From Chitinophagales bacterium (lineage in GTDB: Bacteria; Bacteroidota; Bacteroidia; Chitinophagales; Chitinophagaceae), in assembly GCA_015654495.1 (NCBI GenBank), contig JAATGW010000103.1, positions 1 through 10,085 on the forward strand: a stretch of DNA of 10,085 nt, in the 5' to 3' direction. Below the pieces are notes generated by a model that was not told the DNA's origin, made no database searches, and saw nothing but the letters and a program-made list of their open reading frames with translations. Position numbers and translations under genes: made by a program. Shown in pieces: positions 1 to 7,783 of the stretch; position 1 is the stretch's first letter; the number at the start of each line of letters is the position of its first letter.

Positions 1-2267
1 CTACCGAATCTGCTGATAAAAAATTGCGCAATAAACTGGTGAACGACGCACTTCAGGCAGCTATTAAGTCTAATCCCTCGCCTGTTTTTAATAAGGATGT
101 TGTAAAAAAAATAACGACAGGAAACTTTACGGATGATATGGCCGCTATATCATCCTGCGACTGGATTATTGAGGTAGTTGTGGAACGGCTCGACATAAAG
201 CAAATTATTTTTGAGCAGGTGGAAAAACATCGTAAGCCGGGCACATTGATTACTTCCAATACTTCGGGTATCCCTATCCGGTTGATGGCCGAAGGTCGTA
301 CTGATGATTTTAAAAAACATTTCTGCGGTACTCACTTTTTTAACCCACCGCGTTATCTGAGGCTGCTGGAGATAATTCCGACACCCTATACTGATCCGGG
401 TATTGTGGGGTTCCTGATGCATTACGGCGATCTGTACCTTGGCAAAACAACTGTTTTATGTAAAGACACACCGGCATTTATTGCAAACAGGATCGGCGTA
501 TTTGGCATCATGTCTATTTTCAAACTAATGGACAAAATGAGCCTGACGATTGATGAGGTTGATGCTCTAACCGGACCGGTTATTGGACGTCCTAAATCAG
601 CCACGTTCAGAACAGCTGACGTTGTGGGTATAGACACGCTCGTAAAGGTTGCCAACGGCGTTTATGAAAATTGCCCTGCCGATGAAACGCGGGATAATTT
701 CATCATTCCGGGTTGGTTGCAGCAAATGGTGGATCGCAACTGGCTGGGCGATAAAACAGGCCAGGGATTTTTTAAGAAGACGAAGGGTGCCGGTGGTGAT
801 AAGGAAATTCTTACCCTCAATCTGCAAACCATGGAATATGGTGCCAGGCAGAAACCAAAATTCTCTACGCTTGAAGCCGCCAAACCTATAGAAGACCTGA
901 AAACGAGATTGAAAGCGTTATGTACGGGAATGGATAAGGCCGGAGAATTTTACAAACATTTTCATTATGGTCTTTTCTCTTATATCTCCAACCGGATCCC
1001 GGAAATAACTGACGAACCCTATCGCGTAGATGATGCCATGATGGCTGGTTTTGGCTGGGAGATCGGGGCTTTCGAAAGCTGGGATGTTCTCGGTTTGGTA
1101 AAGACTGTCGAAGCCATGAAAAAAAGCGGCTACCCGGTTGCGTTATGGGTAGACGAAATGCTCGCCGGAGGCAATCAACAATTCTATAAAGTAGAAAATG
1201 GACGGAAACTCTGCTATTCACCTGTCAGCAAAAGCTATATACCAACAGTAGCACCCGGACAGGAATCAGCATTTATAGTGATGAAACAGTTTGAGGGTGA
1301 AACTGTCTGGAAAAACAGTGCCTGCCGCACTTATCATCTGGGGAATGATGTTATAGGTCTTGAATGGTACACTAAAATGGGAACCGTGGGTGGCGAAGTA
1401 CTCGAAGGAATACAGAAGAGTATTTCGCTGGCTGAAGAAAAATACAAAGGACTGGTTATCGCAAATGAAGGTGCTAATTTCTCTGCAGGTGCAAACGTGG
1501 GAATGATTTTCATGTTTGCCATTGAACAGGAATATGATGAACTGGATATGGCGATCCGCATGTTTCAGCAGACGATGATGCGCGCGCGGTATTCGTCTGT
1601 GCCTGTTGTGATTGCGCCACATGGGCTTTCACTCGGAGGTGCATGTGAACTCAGTATGCATGCCGACAAAGTTTGTCCGGCTGCTGAAACATATATTGGT
1701 CTTGTTGAACTTGGTGTGGGTTTGATTCCAGGCGGAGGGGGTACAAAAGAATTTGTTCTGCGTGCTTCCGATGAAATGCATGAAGACGAGACTGAAACGA
1801 TCACACTTAAAAATCGTTTTCTTACTATTGCCACCGCTAAAGTGGCTACTTCTGCTGCAGAAGGTTTCGATCTTGGAATCCTGAGAAAAGGTCACGATGA
1901 GATTATCATGAATCCTGCGCGCAGAATCAGTGAAGCAAAACAATCGGTACTTGAAATAGCCGAAAGCGGTTACACTACCCCGTTACAACGCTCTGACATT
2001 AAAGTTCTGGGCCGGTCCGGTTTGGGAGCATTACTTGCGGGCATCAACGGAATGTGGCGGGCGGGGTACGCGACAGACCACGACGCTGTTGTAGCCCGGA
2101 AACTTGCCTATGTAATGTGTGGAGGAGATCTCAGTGAACCAAGTTCTGTGAGTGAGCAGTATTTACTCGACCTTGAAAGAGAAGCATTCCTCAGTTTATG
2201 CGGTGAACGAAAAACCCTGGAACGAATTCAGAGTGTATTGAAATCGGGAAAACCAATTCGCAACTGA
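1..2267 (+). CDS. fadN: 3-hydroxyacyl-CoA dehydrogenase / enoyl-CoA hydratase fusion, 5'-truncated by window edge
   Basis: This is a bifunctional beta-oxidation enzyme: its crotonase half hydrates trans-2-enoyl-CoA and its dehydrogenase half oxidises the 3-hydroxyacyl-CoA with NAD+. The frame is open to base 3, so the TTG at 24 is not the true start; the N-terminus with the GxGxxG NAD-binding loop is missing, probably about 50 residues. Counting from base 24, dehydrogenase residues are visible: NTS at 79-81, catalytic His104 in HFFNPP, Glu116 in LLEI and Asn154 in DTPAFIANR. The hydratase half covers about 455-700, with the oxyanion-loop segment NFSAGANVG (484-492), GLSLGGACEL with Glu541, and VELGVGLIPGGGGTKE with Glu561; both catalytic glutamates are kept. 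The dehydrogenase-first order matches FadN (Bacillus YusL), not FadB/FadJ. No thiolase follows; the next gene is convergent after 28 bp. The family is certain; the symbol rests on domain order. Confidence 0.95.
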   Translation, partial: TESADKKLRNKLVNDALQAAIKSNPSPVFNKDVVKKITTGNFTDDMAAISSCDWIIEVVVERLDIKQIIFEQVEKHRKPGTLITSNTSGIPIRLMAEGRTDDFKKHFCGTHFFNPPRYLRLLEIIPTPYTDPGIVGFLMHYGDLYLGKTTVLCKDTPAFIANRIGVFGIMSIFKLMDKMSLTIDEVDALTGPVIGRPKSATFRTADVVGIDTLVKVANGVYENCPADETRDNFIIPGWLQQMVDRNWLGDKTGQGFFKKTKGAGGDKEILTLNLQTMEYGARQKPKFSTLEAAKPIEDLKTRLKALCTGMDKAGEFYKHFHYGLFSYISNRIPEITDEPYRVDDAMMAGFGWEIGAFESWDVLGLVKTVEAMKKSGYPVALWVDEMLAGGNQQFYKVENGRKLCYSPVSKSYIPTVAPGQESAFIVMKQFEGETVWKNSACRTYHLGNDVIGLEWYTKMGTVGGEVLEGIQKSISLAEEKYKGLVIANEGANFSAGANVGMIFMFAIEQEYDELDMAIRMFQQTMMRARYSSVPVVIAPHGLSLGGACELSMHADKVCPAAETYIGLVELGVGLIPGGGGTKEFVLRASDEMHEDETETITLKNRFLTIATAKVATSAAEGFDLGILRKGHDEIIMNPARRISEAKQSVLEIAESGYTTPLQRSDIKVLGRSGLGALLAGINGMWRAGYATDHDAVVARKLAYVMCGGDLSEPSSVSEQYLLDLEREAFLSLCGERKTLERIQSVLKSGKPIRN

Positions 2268-2295
2268 TGTGATTTCTGTTTCTTTTGTGTGAATT

Positions 2296-3132
2296 TTATT
2301 TTATTGGAATCGCCAGGATATTGATTGTTTTTTTCCAGTTGATCAGTTCCTGACTGCTGTTTATTCTGACAGTTTTCGCATTCACGTCGAAATCTTCCAT
2401 ATAATATATCTCGTATCCGAACCTGGCTATGCAATTAAATAGTTCTGTTTTTTCTTCATTACTGCTTTTCCCATAGCTTTCAGCTACCATTACAGGTTTG
2501 TATTTCTCAATAACATCAGGTATGGATTTGATGATCTCTTTGTCGTAACCTTCGGTATCGATCTTGATAAACGTAAGCTTATCCATTTGTGCAGGGTATT
2601 CCCTTTCCAGAAAAGCTTTCAGATTGATCCCTTTTATTTTACCGGGGTAGACATATTTCCATCTCTTACTTTCCTTCACCGGCGATATGGCTCCGTTTCC
2701 AAATGATGCTTCTTCTGATACATAAAAAAACTCTTCCTCATTTACTGAAATGGCGTAGGGAAGAGGTATGATATTCACTTTCCCTTTATTAAGTGTTGCA
2801 TTCAGTTCCAGTATTTTAAATACGAGAGGATTGGGATCAAACCCCAAAGTGACGCCTGTACTGCCCGCAGCCAGCGACATCGGTAACGTCGTGTCGCCGA
2901 TATTGGCCCCGATATCAATTACCAGATCCCCTTTTTTAATGTAATTCTTATAAAAATCAACCATGCCCTGGCTGATCACAATCTGGCCAACCAGTGGATT
3001 TGTCCAGTTGGCAAAGTCGATTTTCCCTTCTTTTTCAAGTTGAAAAGAATTGATCTGTGGAGGATATTCCTGTGTAACCCTTCTCGCTTTTTTCCGGCGG
3101 AAAGACTCTTTGAAATATTGCAGGATATTCAT
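2296..3132 (-). CDS. FkbM-family SAM-dependent methyltransferase
   Basis: This is a class I S-adenosylmethionine methyltransferase of the FkbM type, a family that O-methylates sugars, polyketides and other small or surface-linked molecules; the substrate cannot be read here. Counting from the ATG (278 residues), the SAM loop is DIGANIGD (73-80), an acidic cofactor residue sits in GFDPNP (Asp99), and the family hallmark FIKIDTEGYDKEI lies at 188-200. The N-terminus is lysine- and arginine-rich, with no signal peptide or membrane helix. I chose the ATG at 3132; an in-frame TTG at 3165 would add 11 residues (MIIDPENHAIT) that do not look conserved. No Shine-Dalgarno is seen at either. The gene stands alone, convergent with the FadN-type gene and divergent from the next methyltransferase. 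It is not inside a visible glycan cluster, which leaves its role open. Confidence 0.93.
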   Translation of the reverse strand: MNILQYFKESFRRKKARRVTQEYPPQINSFQLEKEGKIDFANWTNPLVGQIVISQGMVDFYKNYIKKGDLVIDIGANIGDTTLPMSLAAGSTGVTLGFDPNPLVFKILELNATLNKGKVNIIPLPYAISVNEEEFFYVSEEASFGNGAISPVKESKRWKYVYPGKIKGINLKAFLEREYPAQMDKLTFIKIDTEGYDKEIIKSIPDVIEKYKPVMVAESYGKSSNEEKTELFNCIARFGYEIYYMEDFDVNAKTVRINSSQELINWKKTINILAIPIK

Positions 3133-3187
3133 TGTTATTGCGTGATTTTCAGGATCAATGATCAAATAAAACCCGGTTCGGGCCGGC

Positions 3188-3219
3188 CGAAAATATCCAA
3201 ATTTGTTTTAATTCACCAA
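3188..3219 (-). promoter_or_regulatory. possible Bacteroidota-type promoter for the FkbM gene
   Basis: Read on the minus strand, TATTTTCG (3195 down to 3188) is one mismatch from the Bacteroidota -7 consensus TAnnTTTG. TTGG (3219 down to 3216) lies 20 bases upstream of it, close to the expected -33 spacing. The distance to the ATG at 3132 is about 55 bases. This is pattern matching in AT-rich DNA and could be chance. Confidence 0.3.
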
Positions 3220-3230
3220 TTAATTATCAG

Positions 3231-3251
3231 ATAGCTGGAACATTCAGCTAT
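3231..3251. repeat. inverted repeat / hairpin next to the 7-base array
   Basis: The arms ATAGCTG (3231-3237) and CAGCTAT (3245-3251) are perfect reverse complements. In plus-strand RNA the stem extends to nine pairs through a G-U and an A-U pair, leaving the loop ACA. No T-run follows, so it is not a standard rho-independent terminator. It ends one base before the tandem array at 3253, so the two may be one element; it could also be an operator for one of the divergent genes. Confidence 0.5.
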
Positions 3252-3252
3252 A

Positions 3253-3287
3253 CGTTAAACGTTAAACGTTGAACGTAGAAGGTAGAA
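3253..3287. repeat. degenerate 7-base tandem repeat, five units
   Basis: Five consecutive 7-base units fit the consensus CGTTRAA: two copies of CGTTAAA, then CGTTGAA, CGTAGAA and GGTAGAA. Divergence grows from left to right. The array lies in the intergenic region between the divergent methyltransferases. It resembles the intergenic arrays near the right end of the window in unit length and decay, but not in sequence. Confidence 0.75.
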
Positions 3288-3364
3288 CAGTCGGTCCATC
3301 TTTAACATTTAAAACTTCCCCTTAAAAGCTCCTTATTGTATCTTCCTGTTTCAACAGGCTGCTG

Positions 3365-4111
3365 ATGAAAGATTTATTTTCTACCCGATCCGATCAATAT
3401 GCCCGGTACCGGCCTACCTATCCTGAAGAAGTTTTCAGATATCTTGTAAGCCGGGCTAACGGAAAGAAACGCCTGTGGGATTGTGCCACAGGAAATGGCC
3501 AGGTGGCAGGACCGCTTTCCGATTTTTTTGAAGAAGTTTATGCGACTGATATTTCGTCAAGCCAGATCTCCAATGCAGTACAGGCGCAGAATATTTTTTA
3601 CTCTGTTCAACCCGCAGAAAAGGCCGATTTCCCCGATCATTTTTTTGACATGATCACAGTATCTCAGGCCATCCATTGGTTTGATTTTCCCGCTTTTTAT
3701 AAAGAAGTATTTCGCACACTGAAAGCAGACGGTGTTTTCGCAGCCATTGGTTATGGAATGTTCAGCATTGATGATGATGAAAAAAGCAATAGTGAAGCAC
3801 AGGCTTTTTATCACGATGTCACCGGCCCTTACTGGGACCCGGAAAGGAAGTTTGTTGATGAATATTATCGCACAATTTTATTTCCCTTCACTGAAATAAC
3901 AGCACCCGAATTTACGATCCAACGGGAATGGACACTTGAAGACTGTCTTGGATTTTTGTCGACCTGGTCTGCTGTAAAACACTATATCCGGGTAAATCAA
4001 AAAAATCCTCTGGAAGATTTTGAAAAGCAGATCGCTCAATTCTGGAATAAGAATCAGAAGAAGAAGATCAGGTTTCCGGTATTCATGCGTATCGGCACCT
4101 TATCTTCCTGA
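3365..4111 (+). CDS. class I SAM-dependent methyltransferase (Methyltransf_11-like)
   Basis: This is a soluble 248-residue methyltransferase of unknown substrate. The N-terminus FSTRSDQYARYRPTYPEEV is typical of a small-molecule methyltransferase group whose members begin with a similar YxxYRPxYP segment. The SAM-binding motif I is WDCATGNGQVA (38-48), followed by the acidic end of strand beta-2 in TDIS (Asp62) and AEKADFP (84-90). The segment HWFDFPAFYKEVFRTLKADG (104-123) is the usual post-motif region before strand beta-5. The C-terminus ends in a basic stretch and FPVFMRIG, as expected for a full-length member. The ATG at 3365 is the first good start after the repeat-bearing intergenic region; no Shine-Dalgarno is seen. 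The gene precedes nhaA by 73 bp on the same strand, so co-transcription is possible but not shown. It could act on a metabolite or lipid; I would not guess further. Confidence 0.9.
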   Translation: MKDLFSTRSDQYARYRPTYPEEVFRYLVSRANGKKRLWDCATGNGQVAGPLSDFFEEVYATDISSSQISNAVQAQNIFYSVQPAEKADFPDHFFDMITVSQAIHWFDFPAFYKEVFRTLKADGVFAAIGYGMFSIDDDEKSNSEAQAFYHDVTGPYWDPERKFVDEYYRTILFPFTEITAPEFTIQREWTLEDCLGFLSTWSAVKHYIRVNQKNPLEDFEKQIAQFWNKNQKKKIRFPVFMRIGTLSS

Positions 4112-4184
4112 ATAAAGAAGACTCCGTCTGCCAGCACCCGAAATTGTCGTATTTTCTCCAGAAATTTTCTAACCCGGCTGGCGT

Positions 4185-5531
4185 ATGGATACAAGCGGCA
4201 TCAGACAGGAGCCTGTTGATAAGTGGATCCTGCAACCGATAAAAACTTTCATTAATAAGAGCAGTACAAGCGGAATCATTTTATTCTCGTCCGCATTTCT
4301 TGCTATCCTCCTTTCCAATTCACCCTGGTCGACACAATTTCATCATATCTGGGAACATGAATTTTCTGTCGGTTATGATCAGTTCATCATAAAAAAAAGT
4401 CTGCATCACTGGATAAATGATGGATTGATGGCCGTTTTCTTTTTTGTTGTGGGCCTTGAACTGAAAAGAGAAATTATTTCGGGTGAACTGAACGAACCAA
4501 AGAAAGCAATCCTGCCACTGGCCGGTGCTGCAGGAGGTATGCTGTTTCCGGCTATCATCTATTTTGTTTTAAACAGAAATGGTGAAGCTGCAGGAGGATG
4601 GGGAATTCCAATGGCTACTGATATAGCATTTGCTCTCGGAGTTTTATACCTCCTTGGCGATCGCGTTCCCTTGTCTCTCAAAGTTTTTCTCACTGCCCTT
4701 GCTATTGCAGATGATCTCGGAGCTGTACTTGTTATTGCTTTTTTCTATACATCGGAAATTGATGTGAATAGTTTACTGATGGCAGGAGGGTTGCTGCTGG
4801 TTTTGATCTTCAGTAACTGGATCGGTGTTCGGAATACGATATACTATGCAATATTTGGTATCGGCGGCGTATGGTTATTCTTTTTGTTGTCAGGTGTACA
4901 TGCTACCATTGCAGCGGTGCTTGCTGCTTTCACAATACCAGCTACAACAAAAATTTCTGAAACAGATTATGTAAAAAAGATACAGGCCTTGCTCGGCAGA
5001 TTTAAAAATGCTGATCCGAACGACAAACCAACTGTCACAGAGGAACAGCTGGAAATTCTGGAGAGTGTAAGGGAAATAAGTAAAAAAGCACTCACGCCAT
5101 TGCAGAGGCTGGAACATAGTATGCACCCGCTGGTGGCCTATCTGATCATGCCTATATTCGCACTCAGCAATGCCGGAGTTGAACTGCACTCCGATATTGC
5201 GGAACAGATTACAAGTCCGGTCGCAATCGGAATTTTTCTGGGTTTGCTGATCGGGAAATTTCTGGGTGTTACAGGTATTGTGCTGTTATTGATAAGAATG
5301 AAAATTGCACAGTTACCTGACGGGATGAACAGGATCCATCTGGCTGGCGCCGGCTTGCTTGCGGGAATTGGTTTTACAATGAGTTTATTCGTATCAGGCC
5401 TGGCCTTTACAGATGAAAAACTAATCACACAGGCCAAACTTGGTATCCTTTGCGCATCGATCGTAGCCAGTTTTGCAGGATATTTTATTATAAAAGCAGC
5501 TTCCGCGCGTCATAAGGGTAAAACGTTATGA
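4185..5531 (+). CDS. nhaA: Na+/H+ antiporter NhaA
   Basis: This inner-membrane antiporter expels Na+ (or Li+) in exchange for protons and so serves pH and salt homeostasis. The 448-residue protein is a little longer than the E. coli enzyme and has many hydrophobic helices. Family motifs are clear: FFFVVGLELKREIISGEL (85-102), MATDIAFALG with Asp146 (equivalent to E. coli Asp133), and ALAIADDLGA with the ion-binding pair Asp176-Asp177 (Asp163-Asp164). The lysine in LIGKFLG (Lys358) probably matches Lys300. Compared with E. coli NhaA, the hydrophilic loop at about 258-310 (rich in K, E and D) looks extended, as is common in longer NhaA proteins. Its TGA overlaps the next ATG in an ATGA, implying translational coupling. 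The ATG at 4185 fits the family N-terminus; no Shine-Dalgarno is evident. Confidence 0.97.
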   Translation: MDTSGIRQEPVDKWILQPIKTFINKSSTSGIILFSSAFLAILLSNSPWSTQFHHIWEHEFSVGYDQFIIKKSLHHWINDGLMAVFFFVVGLELKREIISGELNEPKKAILPLAGAAGGMLFPAIIYFVLNRNGEAAGGWGIPMATDIAFALGVLYLLGDRVPLSLKVFLTALAIADDLGAVLVIAFFYTSEIDVNSLLMAGGLLLVLIFSNWIGVRNTIYYAIFGIGGVWLFFLLSGVHATIAAVLAAFTIPATTKISETDYVKKIQALLGRFKNADPNDKPTVTEEQLEILESVREISKKALTPLQRLEHSMHPLVAYLIMPIFALSNAGVELHSDIAEQITSPVAIGIFLGLLIGKFLGVTGIVLLLIRMKIAQLPDGMNRIHLAGAGLLAGIGFTMSLFVSGLAFTDEKLITQAKLGILCASIVASFAGYFIIKAASARHKGKTL

Positions 5532-6394
5532 ATAAGAAAATACTGTTATTCGGTGCAACGGGTAACCTGGGATATGCAATTGCCCGTGCACTGCACGATC
5601 ATGGATACCTGACAACAGCGGCAGTCCGGAATAGTAAACAGGCCGGTTTATTACAACCCATAACTGAAGCCGTGATGGAAATCGATTTTGAATCAAATGA
5701 AAGTTTGAAAGGAATTGCTGCCGGATTCGATATCGTTATTTCGGCATTGGGAAAATCAGTCTCTCCGTTTGATAGGTCTAAAGGCCGTTTCCGGGAAATT
5801 GATCTTGACATCAACAGGAAAATTCTTGAAGAAGCAATTGTACAAAAGGTCTCAAAATTCGTGTACATTTCAGCACTGGCAGCCGAACAATATCCAGGGC
5901 TGGAATATTTTGCAGTACATCATGAAATGACTGAACTGGTAAAGTTGTCAGGCATAGAATATTTGATTGTGAAACCGCCTGCATTGTTCAGCGCTTTTAT
6001 TGACCTTATGAAAATGGCTGGAAAGGGACAGTTGGTAACTATTGGAAATGGCGAAAAGAAAACCAACCCCATCTCTGAAAATGATCTTGCAGAAATTATT
6101 GTTCAGCAGCTTGACAAAAAAAATCCAGTGATCGAAGCCGGTGGTCCCGAGATATTATCCCGGAAACAGATCAATGAGATTATCCAGAAAGAAATCAACC
6201 CTGGAAAGAAAGTCCGCAGCATTCCGATGGGATTGATTAAATCGATTTTACCGGTCGTAAAAATATTCGACCGCAACAGTTACGATAAAATGGCCTTTTT
6301 CCTGGAGGTAATGCAACACGATTTGCAGGCTCCGGTTCTGGGCCAGGAAAAACTAGCAGATTATGTCAAACGAAAAAAATCCAGCTTTAATTAA
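5528..6394 (+). CDS. NAD(P)-binding atypical SDR / NmrA-like protein
   Basis: This is a 288-residue cytosolic Rossmann-fold protein of the extended or atypical short-chain dehydrogenase group. The N-terminal dinucleotide loop is GATGNLG (9-15) after a short beta strand, and Arg34 in AAVRN suggests NADPH preference. VISALGKS (70-77) is the strand beta-4 region and SKFVYISALAA (109-119) strand beta-5. Where a catalytic YxxxK would stand, the sequence is YFAVH (127-131), so the lysine is replaced by histidine. IEYLIVKPPALF (143-154) matches the RPG-like segment of NmrA-type members. With the active-site lysine missing it may be a weak oxidoreductase or a redox-sensing, regulatory or quinone-reductase-like protein. 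Its start overlaps the nhaA stop by 4 bp and its end overlaps the DoxX gene by 32 bp, so the three are probably one transcript. Confidence 0.9.
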   Translation: MNKKILLFGATGNLGYAIARALHDHGYLTTAAVRNSKQAGLLQPITEAVMEIDFESNESLKGIAAGFDIVISALGKSVSPFDRSKGRFREIDLDINRKILEEAIVQKVSKFVYISALAAEQYPGLEYFAVHHEMTELVKLSGIEYLIVKPPALFSAFIDLMKMAGKGQLVTIGNGEKKTNPISENDLAEIIVQQLDKKNPVIEAGGPEILSRKQINEIIQKEINPGKKVRSIPMGLIKSILPVVKIFDRNSYDKMAFFLEVMQHDLQAPVLGQEKLADYVKRKKSSFN

Positions 6395-6773
6395 CCGGAA
6401 CAGGGCGACCGATATTTTCAGAATCGTTGTAGCATTATTGCTCACCTTTCATGGCATTATCCGGCTGTATGCCGGTACCGTCAATGGTTTTGGTGAATTT
6501 CTCAATGAAAAAGGGTTTTTGATAGGGAAAACAATTGCCTGGTCTGTTACACTGTTCGAAATTCTCGGTGGAATAACACTGGCAACCGGTTATTTCAGAA
6601 AATGGATTGCATCTTTTTTTATACTTGAACTGCTCATGGGGATAATTCTTGTTCATGCACAGAATGGCTGGTTTGTTGTCGGATACTCGCAGAACGGAGT
6701 TGAATACAATGTGCTATTGATTGCGAGCCTTTTGCTGATTGCTTCCACTGATGTAAAACTTAGATCACGCTAA
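6363..6773 (+). CDS. DoxX-family membrane protein
   Basis: This is a 136-residue, four-helix inner-membrane protein of the DoxX family. The family is linked to terminal oxidase subunits (DoxD/DoxX of Acidianus) and in many bacteria to redox or thiol stress, but its activity is mostly undefined. Features seen are a first helix at about 17-36 carrying HGxxR (30-34), a loop with FGEFLNEKGF, a second helix containing FEILGG (65-70) then TGYFRK, a third helix at about 81-98, and a last helix at about 114-128. It ends in a short basic tail. The ATG at 6363 lies inside the preceding gene, giving a 32-bp overlap; a later start would remove only the hydrophilic head, as the next codons before the first helix hold no ATG. 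Pairing with an NAD(P)-binding protein suggests a redox role, by inference only. Confidence 0.88.
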   Translation: MSNEKNPALINRNRATDIFRIVVALLLTFHGIIRLYAGTVNGFGEFLNEKGFLIGKTIAWSVTLFEILGGITLATGYFRKWIASFFILELLMGIILVHAQNGWFVVGYSQNGVEYNVLLIASLLLIASTDVKLRSR

Positions 6774-6795
6774 TAATTATTGAAACTCTTCCCGC

Positions 6796-6803
6796 TACAT
6801 TTG
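6796..6803 (+). promoter_or_regulatory. Bacteroidota -7 promoter box upstream of the ABC gene
   Basis: TACATTTG is a perfect match to the phylum consensus TAnnTTTG. It lies 23 bp after the DoxX stop and 13 bp before the ATG at 6817. The -33 part is poor: the nearest TTG (6780-6782) is only 13 bases upstream instead of about 20. If used, transcription would begin near 6808-6810, leaving an extremely short 5' leader. It marks the likely break between the nhaA cluster and the ABC cluster. Confidence 0.5.
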
Positions 6804-6816
6804 TAAAAATGAAAAC

Positions 6817-7731
6817 ATGGCAATACTGAAGGTGCAGGATGTATCAAAGTCCTATGGCAGAATACAGGCATTAAACCGGGTAAATATTGAAGTTCCGCAA
6901 GGATCAGTTTTCGGAATTCTGGGGCCTAACGGTAGCGGCAAAACGACATTATTGAGTATAATTCTGGATGTATTAAGCGCAGATACTGGGACCTATTCCT
7001 GGTTTGGAGCGGGAACATCTCCTGAGATCCGTAAAAAAATAGGTTCCCTGCTGGAAACTCCCAATTTCTATCATTATCTCTCTGCGGTAAATAACCTGAA
7101 GGTCACACATGAAATCAGCGGACGCGGAAATGATGGATCAGAAATAGACGCTGTTCTTAAGAAAGTGAAGCTATATGAAAGAAGAACAAGCAGGTTCAGC
7201 ACCTATAGCCTGGGCATGAAACAAAGACTTGCAATCAGTGCAGCTTTACTGGGTAATCCAACAGTGCTTGTACTTGATGAGCCTACTAATGGCCTCGATC
7301 CTGTCGGTATTGCAGAAATCCGGGAACTTATCATATTACTGAAAGAGCAGGGTCATACAATCATTATTGCCAGTCATCTGCTTGACGAAGTTGAAAAAGT
7401 GTGTACACATGTTGCCATCCTGAATAGAGGCGTACTTGTTACAACAGGAAGGGTTGATGAAGTGCTTGTTGCCGACGATAGCGTTGAACTGAGTGCAGCT
7501 GATAATACAAGGCTGTCAGAGCTATTAAAAAATTTCAACGGAGTAAAAAAAGTGCATGTAGCAGGGCAATTTGTATATGCAGCATTTAACCAGGGAACAG
7601 CCAATCTGGAAGAAATCAACCGTCTTTGCTTTTCAAACCAGATAACCCTTAATCACCTCATTCTGAAAAAGCAAAAACTGGAAGCAAGGTTTTTCGAACT
7701 CACTGCAGATTCACATGCCAATCCGAACTAG
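6817..7731 (+). CDS. ABC transporter ATP-binding protein (ABC-2 / BcrA-like exporter type)
   Basis: This is the nucleotide-binding subunit of an ABC-2 type exporter, a cytosolic ATPase that works as a dimer with the permease encoded just downstream. The 304-residue protein has every expected motif: Walker A GPNGSGKTT (36-44), the Q-loop replaced by a GSLLETPNFYHYLS segment (76-89) typical of BcrA-like ATPases, signature YSLGMKQR (130-137), Walker B VLVLDEP (150-156), D-loop NGLDP and the switch His187 in ASHLLDE. The last 85 residues form a C-terminal extension seen in many ABC-2 ATPases. Nothing missing suggests loss of ATPase activity. The substrate is not readable; related pairs export peptides, antibiotics or surface material. 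A perfect -7 box lies just upstream, and the permease follows after 52 bp. Confidence 0.95.
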   Translation: MAILKVQDVSKSYGRIQALNRVNIEVPQGSVFGILGPNGSGKTTLLSIILDVLSADTGTYSWFGAGTSPEIRKKIGSLLETPNFYHYLSAVNNLKVTHEISGRGNDGSEIDAVLKKVKLYERRTSRFSTYSLGMKQRLAISAALLGNPTVLVLDEPTNGLDPVGIAEIRELIILLKEQGHTIIIASHLLDEVEKVCTHVAILNRGVLVTTGRVDEVLVADDSVELSAADNTRLSELLKNFNGVKKVHVAGQFVYAAFNQGTANLEEINRLCFSNQITLNHLILKKQKLEARFFELTADSHANPN

Positions 7732-7783
7732 AAACATCTTTACCTGAAAAAGTTCAATTCAAATTCTTATTACAATTCACAAC

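Noticed and set aside
886..1622. Long minus-strand open frames (886-1221 and 1266-1622) opposite the FadN-type gene
   Set aside because: They lie wholly inside a gene with clear catalytic motifs on the plus strand, and their sequences are low in recognisable structure, so they are frame shadows.
3172..3188. GC-rich run with CCCG-GTT-CGGG and GGCCGGCC as a terminator or operator
   Set aside because: The stem is only four pairs, there is no T-run, and GGCCGGCC is a simple palindrome. The evidence is too weak for a call.
3253..3287. CRISPR array
   Set aside because: The repeats are 7 bases with no spacers, and no cas gene is in the window.
3365..4111. Menaquinone or ubiquinone methyltransferase (UbiE)
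   Set aside because: The SAM motifs are generic class I, and the N-terminal YARYRPTYP segment belongs to another methyltransferase group. UbiE-specific motifs are not visible.
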